A stretch of 28,618 bases of DNA from Heterostelium album PN500 (Eukaryota > Evosea > Eumycetozoa > Acytosteliales > Acytosteliaceae), in assembly GCF_000004825.1 (NCBI RefSeq), contig NW_008805068.1, positions 1,989,471 to 2,018,088 of the forward strand, given 5' to 3'. Below the pieces are notes generated by a model. It worked only from the letters and a program-made list of their open reading frames with translations. It searched no databases and was not told the origin of the DNA. Positions within the stretch are counted from its first letter, which is position 1. Each line of letters opens with the position of its first letter. Positions 11,178-21,268 of this stretch are shown here, one piece after another. Position numbers and translations under genes: made by a program.

Positions 11178-11552
11178 TTAATTTTCTTAAGAATTACTCA
11201 ACTTTTAATAAATGACCTATGAATTAAACAACCTTTAAAACTTTACAACTAATCTCTATCTAAAATCATCATAATGTTTACTACTTTCAAAAAATAACAA
11301 CATCAATAATTAGTTAACTAAACTATTGTAATCATATGATTCTTTTTAATTAAATTAAATTAATTTTAACTTAATCTTGTAAATATTATGTCAACTATAG
11401 ATTAAAGTATAAAAAGGATTTATTTCTTTAAAAGTCAACCAATAACACAATAGATTAATTGTGTGTTAAATGAGATAATTATAAAAGATTAAAAACTACT
11501 TTGAAGTATCATCACATTTTGTGTTTAAAAACTTGAGTTTCTGATAAAATTA

Positions 11553-11668
11553 CAACTTTTAATCATCTAATATATCAACGAATAAATACTAGATCGTCAC
11601 ACACATATTGATATCTATTTATTATTATAAAAGGATATTATTATTTATTTTGGATCACACCATTCCTT
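11553..11668 (+). repeat. Direct repeat copy A (contiguous)
   Basis: Its first 50 nt match copy B (12495-12544) at about 45 positions, and its remainder from 11591 matches copy C (12821-12905) closely, including TCACACACATATTGATATCT, ATAAAAGGATATTAT and GATCACACCAT. Copy A is therefore the uninterrupted form of a sequence that is split into B and C downstream. Confidence 0.85.
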
Positions 11669-11915
11669 TCATTTAGTGCTTTATTAATTGATTAAAAAAA
11701 AAAAAACTCCAATCTTATTTTTTTTTTTTGTTTTTAATTTTATTTTTTAAAAGATGAATTATATTCTTCAATTAGTCCATCTGCATATTTATTCTGAAGA
11801 TATAGGTTCTTTGATTCTGATGATTTATTGTTAAAAATTTAATTTAATTTAACTAACTTATTCTGTTTTGCCTTTCCATTTTTTTTTCTCTCATAAATCC
11901 CCATAAACTCATAAC

Positions 11916-12586
11916 ATGAAATCATTTGTACATAGTTTCACATTTGAAAAACAAACAAATAAAGAGATGACAAATAACACAGAAAACAATGATAGTAATA
12001 GCAATAACAATGGCAATAGCAATGATGGGGATATTGATAAAGATTTTTCCCTTGTCAATCTTCAACACCAAATATGATTACAATTAGAGTAAATCCATAT
12101 GAACAACAAATTGTGGTGCTCCAAAATACAATTGAACAACTCAACAAGCGAATTATTAAAGAGATGGAGGAAAAAGAGGAGATACTCAAGAAAGTTCATA
12201 CAGAACGCCAGGAGGTAAAGAAGCTCAATCAGGAGTTGAAAATTAAACAAGAAGATATAGATACGTTAAAGCAAACAGTAGCCGATCAAAAGAAGAAAAT
12301 TGAAGCTTTGGAGAAACAAGTTATGGATTTGAAGAGTACATTCACTCATAGATTCGAATTACTCGAGGTTAACCAAAAGAAATACTCAGAAGACAATCGA
12401 CATCTCAGAGCAAAAGTTGAAGCTTTAGAAGACTTAATTGAGATTCAAAATCAAGAGAATGAAGAAGTTAGAGTCAGCAATGTTGCAAATATATCAACTT
12501 TTAATCAACTAATATATCAACGAATAAATAATAGATTCTCACAGACCACTCTATGTGAACCTAACAACTGGTATGGGCGACACTAA
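11916..12586 (+). pseudogene. Coiled-coil protein gene with a frame break (pseudogene, indel or two overlapping ORFs)
   Basis: An ATG at 11916 opens a 53-codon frame (MKSFVHSFTFEKQTNK, then an Asn/Ser/Asp-rich stretch ending LVNLQHQI) that stops at 12075-12077. A second ORF starts at 12074 inside the overlapping ATGA and runs to 12586 (170 residues) in the -1 frame. Its residues about 8-130 are strongly heptad-patterned and Glu/Lys/Gln-rich (EQLNKRIIKEMEEKEEILKK, then KIEALEKQVMDLK), a long coiled coil. No intron with a normal donor reconciles the two frames in the right phase. The last 30 residues are encoded by repeat copy B and the segment after it, so the C-terminus looks acquired. Family unknown. 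Options: broken gene, assembly indel (G4 near 12027 or T5C3 near 12044-12051), or an upstream ORF with reinitiation. Confidence 0.55.
12495..12544 (+). repeat. Direct repeat copy B (left half of the split copy)
   Basis: Matches 11553-11602 at about 45 of 50 positions, including TAATATATCAACGAATAAAT. It lies inside the 3' end of the coiled-coil ORF, encoding roughly its residues 141-157. Confidence 0.85.
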
Positions 12587-13126
12587 TTTGGTGAAAAGGC
12601 TATTAAAAATAAGATAAACAGTCAACAGCCTTATCGTGATTACATGTTGTGAGTGATTCAATAAATATATATTTATTTTTTAATTTAATTGATGAATGCT
12701 AATTTAGTAATGCTTTAAAGTTGGTGTAATCAGTGACCTGTGAGAACTCTTCATAATCAATTATTATTATTGATTGTTTAAGGAATTGTGAGAATTTTTA
12801 TTATTTACATTAATTAAAGTAGATTGTCACACACATATTGATATCTATTTATTGTTAATATTATATAAAAGGATATTATTTATTTTCGAGATCACACCAT
12901 ACCTTAAGTGGCAATGGTAAGACAGAAATCTTAAACTAAATGAATTAGAGTTTTTTTTTTTTTTTTTTTATTAATTAAAATTTTAATATTTAATCATTAA
13001 AAAAAGAATAGTACAAATATACTATGCTTTTTATTCATTGAATGATAGTATTTTTATTTATTCATTAATCATTATACAAAGAATAAGAAGTAAAGTTGAA
13101 GTAGTATATAAATATAATCTTACACG
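12587..13126. other. Intergenic region, coiled-coil ORF to AMSH-like gene
   Basis: Holds most of the 278 bp segment (12543-12820) that separates repeat halves B and C, including an inverted repeat around AATCAATTATTATTATTGATT (about 12757-12777), then copy C, a T20 tract at about 12953-12970 and the promoter of the AMSH-like gene. No further gene seen. Confidence 0.5.
12821..12905 (+). repeat. Direct repeat copy C (right half of the split copy)
   Basis: Matches 11591-11668 of copy A apart from small indels in the AT-rich middle. It begins with AGATTGTCAC, nearly the same ten bases that end copy B (AGATTCTCAC at 12533-12542), so B and C overlap by ten bases like a target-site duplication. Confidence 0.85.
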
Positions 13127-13421
13127 ATGTGGTTATCATTTGAAAGATTATCATATTTCTTTGATGATTACTTATATTTACCTTTTATATTTGTATCTTC
13201 ATTCTCTGTTTTATATTTATTCGTTGTAAATACATTTTTCACTGTCAAATTAAATATACCTTTTTTAAATAATAATAGTAGTAGTCTATCATCGAACGAC
13301 ACAACGGACATCAAAGACATCAATATCGAAAACATCTTTAATAACAACTACAGAAATACATTCAATAATCATAATAGTAACAAATATAAAAAGAATAAAC
13401 ATATCAATAGTAGCAACAGTC

Positions 13422-13455
<34 letters not shown>

Positions 13456-13813
13456 TAATAATAATAACAGTAAAAAAAGTACAAATGAAACAATATATGA
13501 TAGCAATAAAAAGTTAATACAATCTTTACACAATAGTAATAATAATAATAATAGTAAGAAATCGATTCAAAAGAAAAAGAGAAATAATACTATTTTTGCA
13601 GATTTAATAAGTACTAGCAGCAGTAGTAGCAGTAGTAGTAGTGATAATGGTATCGGTATCGATGAATCAAATAGAGTCACTGATGACGATATAGATTTTG
13701 AAAGTTTCTACCGGATGGGTGAAAGACACAAGAGTCATTCAGCTGGAACACTTAGAAGTGGTAGTATGAGTAGTGGTACTGCAAATGGTCATAAATCACC
13801 ATCAACTATATTA

Positions 13814-13906
<93 letters not shown>

Positions 13907-15073
13907 AGAGTAAATGTAAATAATAGAATAAATGTACAGACAACACCTAGTTCATCACCATCGTCATTATCATTATCATTAAAACTAGATAATCACAATC
14001 AAAATCAACAATCACCTAAACCTCAGCATTCTCAACAACAACAACAACAACAATCTTCAACATCATCAACAACAACAACAACAACAACATCACAAAATGA
14101 TATATCAAATATTTTACAATCCAATTTAAACAAAGGAAAAAAATATAATATTTCATTTGAACAACTCCCTCCTACTCTGAGAAACAGTGGAGAGCAAACC
14201 GATACTGTCGACGTTCGTGTAAAGTCACCCGCTAGCTCTGTGGACTTGAATAATCTTGATATGAATTTGAAGTCGTCGATGGGTGGTGTTGGTGCTGCTT
14301 CTGGTCTGGCAACGAGTACAAACAGTCTGAGCATGTCGTCTCCATCGCTAAGAAAGACAGTGTTGCTCAACGAGGAGATCATTTACCTCTTTTGGAATCG
14401 TTCCATTCACAATACCATCAAGGGAATAGAGACGGGTGCACTCCTCTGTGGCAAAGACGAAAAGACACACTTTATCATCACAGAGCTACTGTTTCCCAAT
14501 CAGGTGGGTCGTGACGACAGCTTTGATTGTGTGAACGACGAGCAGATTCTCAGCTACCAATTGGAACGAAATCTGATTACTCTCGGCTGGATTCACACAC
14601 ATCCCACACAGACTGTGTTCCTGTCGTCGGTGGACATCCACAACCAATATGCCTATCAAACGCAACTCAAAGAATCGATTGCAATCGTCGTCAGTCCAAA
14701 GCCAACACCCAACTACGATGTCTACTCCATTCGTGCAGAGGGAATGGAGGTAATTGGCCGATGTAAACTGAGAGGATTTCATCCACACGACAATCCAGAG
14801 AGAATCTATGGCTCTGCAAAACATGTCCAAGTTATCAAACAGGAGATCAACAATCATAATATAAATATCAGTAATAACAATCAATCATCTCAATCTCTTC
14901 AGTCTCCACAATCTCAACAACAACAACAACAATCAAAACAACATCAACAAGAGCAACAACAACAGCAAGATCAATCTTTAATTATTACAATTAAAGATTT
15001 CCGTTCATCTAGTTATTTAAATAGCTATACAGATCTTACATCTATTCAATTTTCTAGAACTTCCAACATGTAG
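13127..15073 (+). CDS. AMSH/STAMBP-like JAMM deubiquitinase with N-terminal membrane anchor
   Basis: Single exon of 648 residues; an in-frame stop at 13115 precedes the ATG. Residues about 15-42 (LYLPFIFVSSFSVLYLFVV) form a hydrophobic segment, unlike animal AMSH, which begins with a MIT domain. Long Asn, Ser and Gln tracts follow, including 30 consecutive CAA codons (13817-13906). The catalytic MPN+ domain occupies about 430-600. IETGALLCGK supplies the catalytic Glu. LGWIHTHPTQTVFLSSVD is the JAMM motif, with ligands H490, H492 and D503 plus S500. DIH (H505) and CKLRGFHPH reproduce the AMSH-specific second zinc site. GFHPH, the ending TIKDFR and the FLSSVD stretch place it in the AMSH rather than the Rpn11/CSN5 branch. 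Expected role: cleavage of Lys63-linked ubiquitin chains, normally at endosomes with ESCRT. All catalytic residues are present. Confidence 0.93.
13817..13906 (+). repeat. Pure CAA trinucleotide repeat encoding 30 Gln
   Basis: Thirty uninterrupted CAA codons inside the AMSH-like gene, ended by AGA. Long CAA and AAT/AAC runs are a known trait of dictyostelid proteomes. Purity suggests length polymorphism among strains. Confidence 0.95.
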
Positions 15074-15227
15074 ATAAATCATCAACCAATATATACCAAT
15101 TTTAAATAATAAATATATTATTATTTTATAATTCCTTTAGGGTGGATTAATAAGATATGATTAAACTTTTATTTCATTAATCTTGGTGGTTGTTTGGATT
15201 GGATTGGATTGCTATTTACAATATGAT

Positions 15228-16690
15228 TTAGATTTCATTAATCTTGACTGTGGTTGTGTTCTTGACTCTGTCGAATTTCTCAAGAGATTGCTCAATGAAA
15301 TCTGCTGCATCCTTGCTCCCATTGGCCTTGTTAATTTCAATGGCAACTTCCAATGCTCTCACCTTGTAGGAGCTGTTTCTATAGATATCTTTGAGTGCAT
15401 CAAGTAGCATTGGCTCCGTCATGTCATTCAATTTAATTTGTCTGCCACATCCCATCTCCTCGGTTCTCTTGGCCCAGTAGGGTTGGTCAAAATACATCCA
15501 GGTGACAATCGATGGCACACCCGATCGCAATGCAGCTGCGGTCGATCCAACACCTCCATGATGGATAATAACAGAACACTTCTGGAAGAGCAATCCATGG
15601 TCGATATTATCGGCAAAGATAATATCTTCTTCGTCTTTCATATCTTTCATGACGGACCAACCCTTAAGGAAGATACAACGAAGATGGAGTCTTTTAATGA
15701 CAGATTTTACAATCTGAACAACTTTTGCCCCGTATGGGTTTGGCATACTTCCAAGACCGAATACAACAGGTGGTTCACCAGCTTCCAAGAATTTGGCAAC
15801 TTTTTCTGGCATTGGCGAGGTGTTTTCTGTTGAAGGGAACATGAAACCGGGCAAACATATATTATCGGACCATTCAGAAGGTCTCTTTTCAGATTTTAAA
15901 ATCTTCTCATGGAAAGCCATAATAACTGGTTGATCAGTATGTTCCATCATTTGTTGAGCAATCGATTTTGGAAGTGGACCAAGTTGTAAAAAATTCTTTC
16001 TCCAAACTGCAACTCTATCTGCTTCCCTTTATTTTATTTATTTTTCTGTAAGAAATAAACAACATATAAGTTACTCTATTCAAATTTACTTACTGTTTAT
16101 AACAAACTTTTGCTATCATTTTATAGGTCATTTTGTTTAAAAATTTAAAATAGAAATTCTTATCTGTCAAGAACATATGTGGGAATGCACCTGTACCCAT
16201 GGTAGGAAGCAACCACAATGGAATAAATGGAATGCCTAGTTTCTCATTGATGCTAAACGCTTCAGTATATGCCAAAGCAGAAGGTAAAATTAGATCCATT
16301 CCTTCGCATGCATAATAAAAAGACTCAAAGCGACCGGGTGTATTCATGTCCAAATTCTTTTTCTCCTTGAGAAGAGCTTCCAACGATAAAGAATTCATCC
16401 ATTTTCTACCTTCTTCTGTTTCATCAAATAGTGATGCGCAAGAATCTCCTATAATCTCGAAATATTCAAGATCATATTTATCGACTACATATTTTACTCT
16501 TTCCTCTGTAGCTATTCTTACTTGATGACCTCTCTTTTTGAGTTCTTGACCTAAAAATTTCGAAAAGGTTAGATTTTTCAAACAAATTTATTTCTATTGG
16601 TAATGATGAAATAATAATTAAATATTTACCCAAAACACACGATGGTTGAATATCACCTCTTGTTCCAATAGAGATAAATACAATTTTCAT
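15228..16690 (-). CDS. UDP-glycosyltransferase, sterol 3-beta-glucosyltransferase (UGT52)-like
   Basis: Three minus-strand exons, 16630-16690, 16094-16550 and 15228-16026, join in phases 1 and 2 (donors GTAAAT and GTAAGT, acceptors TTAG and AAAG), giving 438 residues. The first junction restores the family N-terminus: MKIVFISIGTRGDIQPSCVL followed by GQELKKRGHQVRIATEE, matching the GSRGDVQP...LGxxLKxxGHxVRIAT signature of sterol glucosyltransferases. The C-terminal half carries the donor-binding signature VIIHHGGVGSTAAALRSGVP followed by FDQPYWAKRTEEMGCG. Family reaction: transfer of glucose from UDP-glucose to the sterol 3-hydroxyl. The protein lacks the GRAM/PH region of the long fungal enzymes, so it is a short, probably cytosolic or peripheral form, and the acceptor could be another lipid. 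It is convergent with the AMSH-like gene, about 150 bp apart. Confidence 0.92.
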
Positions 16691-18165
16691 TTTTTTTTCT
16701 ATTTTTTTTATAGGATAAAACTGTATTGTTGTTTCAATAATTAAATTGTTTAGATTAACTTCAATGTATTTTTAGGATTAATTAATATTTTTTAAAAATT
16801 AATATATCTATTTGTATATGTAGTAGAAATTAAAATTAACATTTTGTACATTGTTGTTTTAAAACCCGTATATGAATATACATCTTACAAATACTTACAT
16901 CTAAATATCAGTAGTCACACTCCAAAGTTATGGGGTTAAAATTTGATCAAAACAAAACCAAATTGTACTATCAATATTTATCTTAATATATCTGACTTTG
17001 AGATAAAAGATATTTATTACGATGTGTGTAGTGTTGTTTAATATTTATATAGTTATAATAAAGAATTTTTTTTTAAGAGGTTGAGGATAAGTATTAGATT
17101 TCAAAGAGGTATTCTAATTTTGTAGTTTTATCAAACAAAAGAATGTAGAATCATTTAAATTCATTTCAAACAAACTAAGTGTTATCTCTATTTATATTGT
17201 TGTTTTAATAAAGATATTTGGCATTAAATTATTAAAAAAACAATTTTTATTGATGGAGCATTGATGTTAATTTTATGTAAAAGATTCATCCAATTAGTTA
17301 TAAATTTGTAATTCATATAGTTTACTTACTATCAATCAAATTACAGCAAAAACTATACATTGTTTAGATATTTATTGTTGTTGATGGTATCCACAACACA
17401 GATTGGTATGGGTGAATTATTATTCTTTGTGTTTTTTTTTTTCATGAGGTTTCTATGTTTGAAAAACAGTGGTGGTTGTGGTTTTATAGGTTTTTTGAAT
17501 TTGATTATTGGCAATATTAATATGTGGTAGTTACTTGTAGTTACATATTGTGTTTGTGTGTTACTAGTAGATTGTTCGAATTTTATATTTAAAAATGGAA
17601 ATAATAAAATTTTATACAACCACTACTACACATATTATTTTTCATTCATCTTTATTTAAATTCATTCTAAATGTTTCTATTTTAATATTAATTTGATATA
17701 GTTTCAGTATAGGATTCCGCAAAAATAATATATTACTAATGAATACATAGAGAACTTTGGAAAAAAATCTTAATTTTCACTAATACATTCAGATTTTATG
17801 TGGGAATAAATTACTTGGTAGAAACAAAAAAGGTAAAAAAGGATGGTTTTCGTATGATTATACAAACAATGATGAGCTATTTATAAAGAACTCTTTGAAT
17901 TTATTTATTAATTTAACTCAATGCGCCAATAAATAAAATTACAATATATATTCATAATCATAAAGGCTTAATATGGAAATATTGTTAGTGAGTGTGACCC
18001 AGGTTATATTTTTCGAATACGAAATTTATAACAGATTAATAAAAATTTATGAAATTATTGTTTGCCATTGGCAAATAAAAATAATAATAACAATAGTAGT
18101 AAATAACAACAAATAAAAATAAATAAATAAATATAAATAAAAGTTTAGTTTGTTTTTTTTGTTTT
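16691..18165. other. Intergenic region (1.5 kb)
   Basis: AT-rich, with no supportable gene. An 88-codon minus-strand frame at 17353-17619 lacks an ATG near its start and is of simple composition. TGTTGTTTTAA and related motifs recur (16725, 16850 and 17200). Probably the promoter of the glycosyltransferase plus the RhoGEF 3' flank. Confidence 0.45.
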
Positions 18166-21100
18166 TTATAGTGTTTTCATATTTACTAAACTCTTGACTA
18201 ATCTGTTGATCTTTTTCTTTTGCATACTTGGTGAGTGTGCACCTTGATTTCCATTGTTGTTGGCAGCAAGTGTTGGTTTTGGATCATATCGTCCTTCCCA
18301 ACACTTCTCAATGAGCTTCTGTATTGAAATTACCAATACTTGATTCTGTGCTTTAGATTGAGGGAAAAATGTCCATCTCTTTCCACCGATTCCAATTTCT
18401 ACAAGTGTAAAGAAATGTTTATCTGTTGATATATAAAAAAAATTGGTAAGTAAATCAAATTGATAATTTTAGATACTGGTTATGAAATGATTGTATTTTT
18501 AGTAAAACTTAATGATAATAATGATTTATGATCACATGGGATAATTTTTTTTTGTTGTTATTTCCAATGTTGTCATATTAAAAAAAAACATATAATATTA
18601 TAAATTTGGTGGTGAAAAATAAAAAATGATAGATCTTGATATAGATTATGTGTGGTTGAATTATAAATACTAACCTGTTGAAATACTACTGTGTACCAAT
18701 ACTGTATCTAGTGGAACACTTAGAATCAATCGATAAACACTACCCTTCTGCTTGGCAAACAAAAAGATATCATTAAATAAAAAGAAAAATCCTTTTTTAA
18801 ACTTCAATGTTGATTTCTTCTCAGAGTTTTCATTGTATCCCTCCACCATCTGTAAATTTCCTTCATTTAACAAATGTCTCTTTGATAATTGCAAATTCTA
18901 TAGATATAAAAATTTAATAAGTAAGATTATCTTTTATAATCAATTAAATAAATTTAGTTAATTACCTCTGCTCCTTTTAAAGATTGAATGATTTGCATTG
19001 TTCTTTGCCATGTTTCGTTTTCCATTTTCTCCTTATTAATTATATTTACTATTTGTTCTATTTTTGCAACTGCCGAAATCAATTGACCATAATCAAGATG
19101 ATCATTTGGAGTAGCTTTTAATAATTCCTATTATCAAATTATTAATAAATGTATAAAATAAAAATAATATGTATCAAATTCTATATTTACTCTTAATAAT
19201 AAAGGATATTTGCAAATTCTTTGTACTGGTTTAATTAAAAATGAATGTAAATTCATACCTCTTAATTCTGGTTTCGAAATGATATCCTATAATAATAAAA
19301 TTAATATTTTTTTAAATAAATGGATAGATATAACAATGGCAATGATTACACTTACGGAGATAAAACTTTCAATTTGAGGTAACTTTGTTAAATTTGATAA
19401 ACTTTCAAGTGATTTTTGATGATAATTACAATATACAGAATAGACATCTAATGAATCAGACTATTTTTAAATATTTAAATAATGATTAACTAATTAGTAA
19501 AAGATAAATACAATAGTAAAAATTAAATCTGATTTACCATTAAACAAAAAACTTCACCAATTGTTGAAGATGAATTTATCATTTTACTATACAACTCTTT
19601 GTTTACTTCAAATATTTGTTCGATATTTGAGAAAACACTGGCACACTCCTCGGTGGAGATTAACTTTAGGTCATCTCTGAGAGGTCTGTAGAATACTGTG
19701 ATGATAGTCTCGAGATCATTGATATAGTCTAGCTCGGTCGATATGATCTCCTTGATGAGGAAGGTTCGTTGGTCCGATGCCAGTGAAGTCGATGTCGCTG
19801 TCGATTTGGGTGATGGTGAAGCTGAGAGTGGTGTTTTCGGTGAGAGAATGGTTGAGCTGTTAGCTCCGTTCTTTCCGCTGTTGGAGTTGGTCGGTGAGAG
19901 TATCATTGTTTCCGGTGGCGTTGGGAAAGCATCGATAATCTCATTGAAAATTGACAGAGAACCGGATCCACTGAACGATCTTCGCTTTCCACTGCCACTG
20001 CTACTATTACTACTGATTGTATTGTTGATATTATTACTGCTGCTGTTGTTGTTGCAATATTGATGATTGTTGTTTGTTGTGGTGCTTGTTGATGCTTCAT
20101 CTGCGTTGTTGGTGTTGCCACGTGGCGATTGAAATTGCTCACACGGCGAAGCACTTGCTTCAATGAGGTTTGGTGTTGACAACATGAGACAAGGCGAGGA
20201 GGTGGAAGTTGAGTTGGAAACTGGTGAGCCAGAGAGTGTAGTAAGAGGTGTAATTGAAGTAAGAGCATTGCTATTGTGTAGCATATTACTATCGTATAAA
20301 TTATTCGTGTTGATATCCTTTTCTTCATTGTCAATGTTGTTTTGATTGTTGTCGTTGCCATTTCTGTTGTTGTATACCGATGCCAAAGCTGTAGTATCAG
20401 CGAGCAGTTGATCCAACAAATTAATTGAAACAGTGTTATCGTCTCCACTTGCACTGCTATTGGATGACAATCGTTTTGAATAATCTATAATTCCATTGTT
20501 TTCATGCTTTACTGTTATTGTTATAAATGGTTTGTCACTACTACTATGATGTTCATGTTTGTTGCTGCTGTTGCTGTTATTATTATTGGTGGTTGTGTTA
20601 TTATTGGATAAAGATTTAAAACTATCAAATGAAGTTGATGTAGATTTGACTATGGATGTTAAACTGGTGGAATTTGTCATGTTGGAGGTTGACATTGAGC
20701 CGGTGGTTGGAATGGTTGGGGTGGATGATGATGGTGATGGTGGAGATGTTGGTGTAATCGATCGCTTCGAATGAACCATTGAAAATCTTGACTTTGCATC
20801 ACTGCGTGGCGTTGAATTGGGTGGCGAGGTTGTTGCTGTTGCACTCTTGGTGTTGATACTATCGATGATGGAACGAATCGAATGGATCGCTGGCTCGGTA
20901 TCGACCAGACCTCTAGGTGATGCTGGCATCGAAGAAACCGAGGACGGCGAAGACATGTCAATATTGAGTGTAGATGGTAATTTACCATTTATAACATTAT
21001 GAGTGTATAATTGATTAGTATTATTATTCTGTTGCTGTTGTTGACTGCTGTTTGGCCTGTATGGTGGAATTGGTAAGATTGAATCTGGCGTTGGCATATC

Positions 21101-21268
21101 GATGACGTGTAATTTCGCATTGCAACGGAAACAAAACTTTGAATTTGGTCTGCCCAGATAGTTGCACTGCCAACAACGATCACCAAGCTCATTGTGACAA
21201 AGATGGCATGCTTTATTATATTTAGGTGTTTCGCCAAGACACACCTTGCAGAGAATCAAACCCTCCAT
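18166..21268 (-). CDS. Rho guanine nucleotide exchange factor (DH-PH) with N-terminal zinc-ribbon-like CXXC cluster
   Basis: Six minus-strand exons, 19538-21268, 19356-19460, 19191-19286, 18966-19127, 18675-18897 and 18166-18422, join in frame to give 857 residues. Residues 7-49 contain four CXXC pairs (C7/C10, C21/C24, C32/C35, C46/C49) in CKVC, CHLC, CWQC and CFRC, a double zinc-ribbon pattern. Residues 60-490 are low-complexity Ser/Thr/Asn with Ser-Pro sites. The DH domain runs about 499-690: IKEIISTELDYINDL (conserved region 1), then LHSFLIKPVQRICKYPLLLR with the diagnostic QRICKYPLLL helix. The PH domain follows, about 705-810 (FKKGFFFLFNDIFLFAKQKG, then the strand KHFFTLVEIGI). The tail is basic. 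Expected role: catalysing GDP release from a Rho/Rac GTPase. The ATG at 21268 is the minimal start; the frame stays open upstream through SNK to a TAG acceptor at 21279, so a further 5' exon is possible. Confidence 0.93.

Larger units (their letters stand above)
10554..11915. other. Intergenic region with repeat copy A and a 22 bp palindrome
   Basis: About 1.36 kb without a supportable gene. It contains the 5' flank of the FMN reductase, a somewhat GC-richer patch at about 10700-11060 holding a 60-codon minus-strand ORF (10869-11051) of unknown status, the palindrome at 11156-11177, repeat copy A at 11553-11668, and long T/A tracts at 11690-11760 just before the next start. Confidence 0.5.

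Noticed and set aside
14032-14382. 116-codon minus-strand ORF
   Set aside because: Antisense shadow of the AMSH-like gene, produced by its repetitive codons.
17353-17619. 88-codon minus-strand ORF
   Set aside because: It begins at a non-ATG codon, its only internal Met is late, and it is Lys/Asn/Ile-rich without splice partners; treated as chance open frame.
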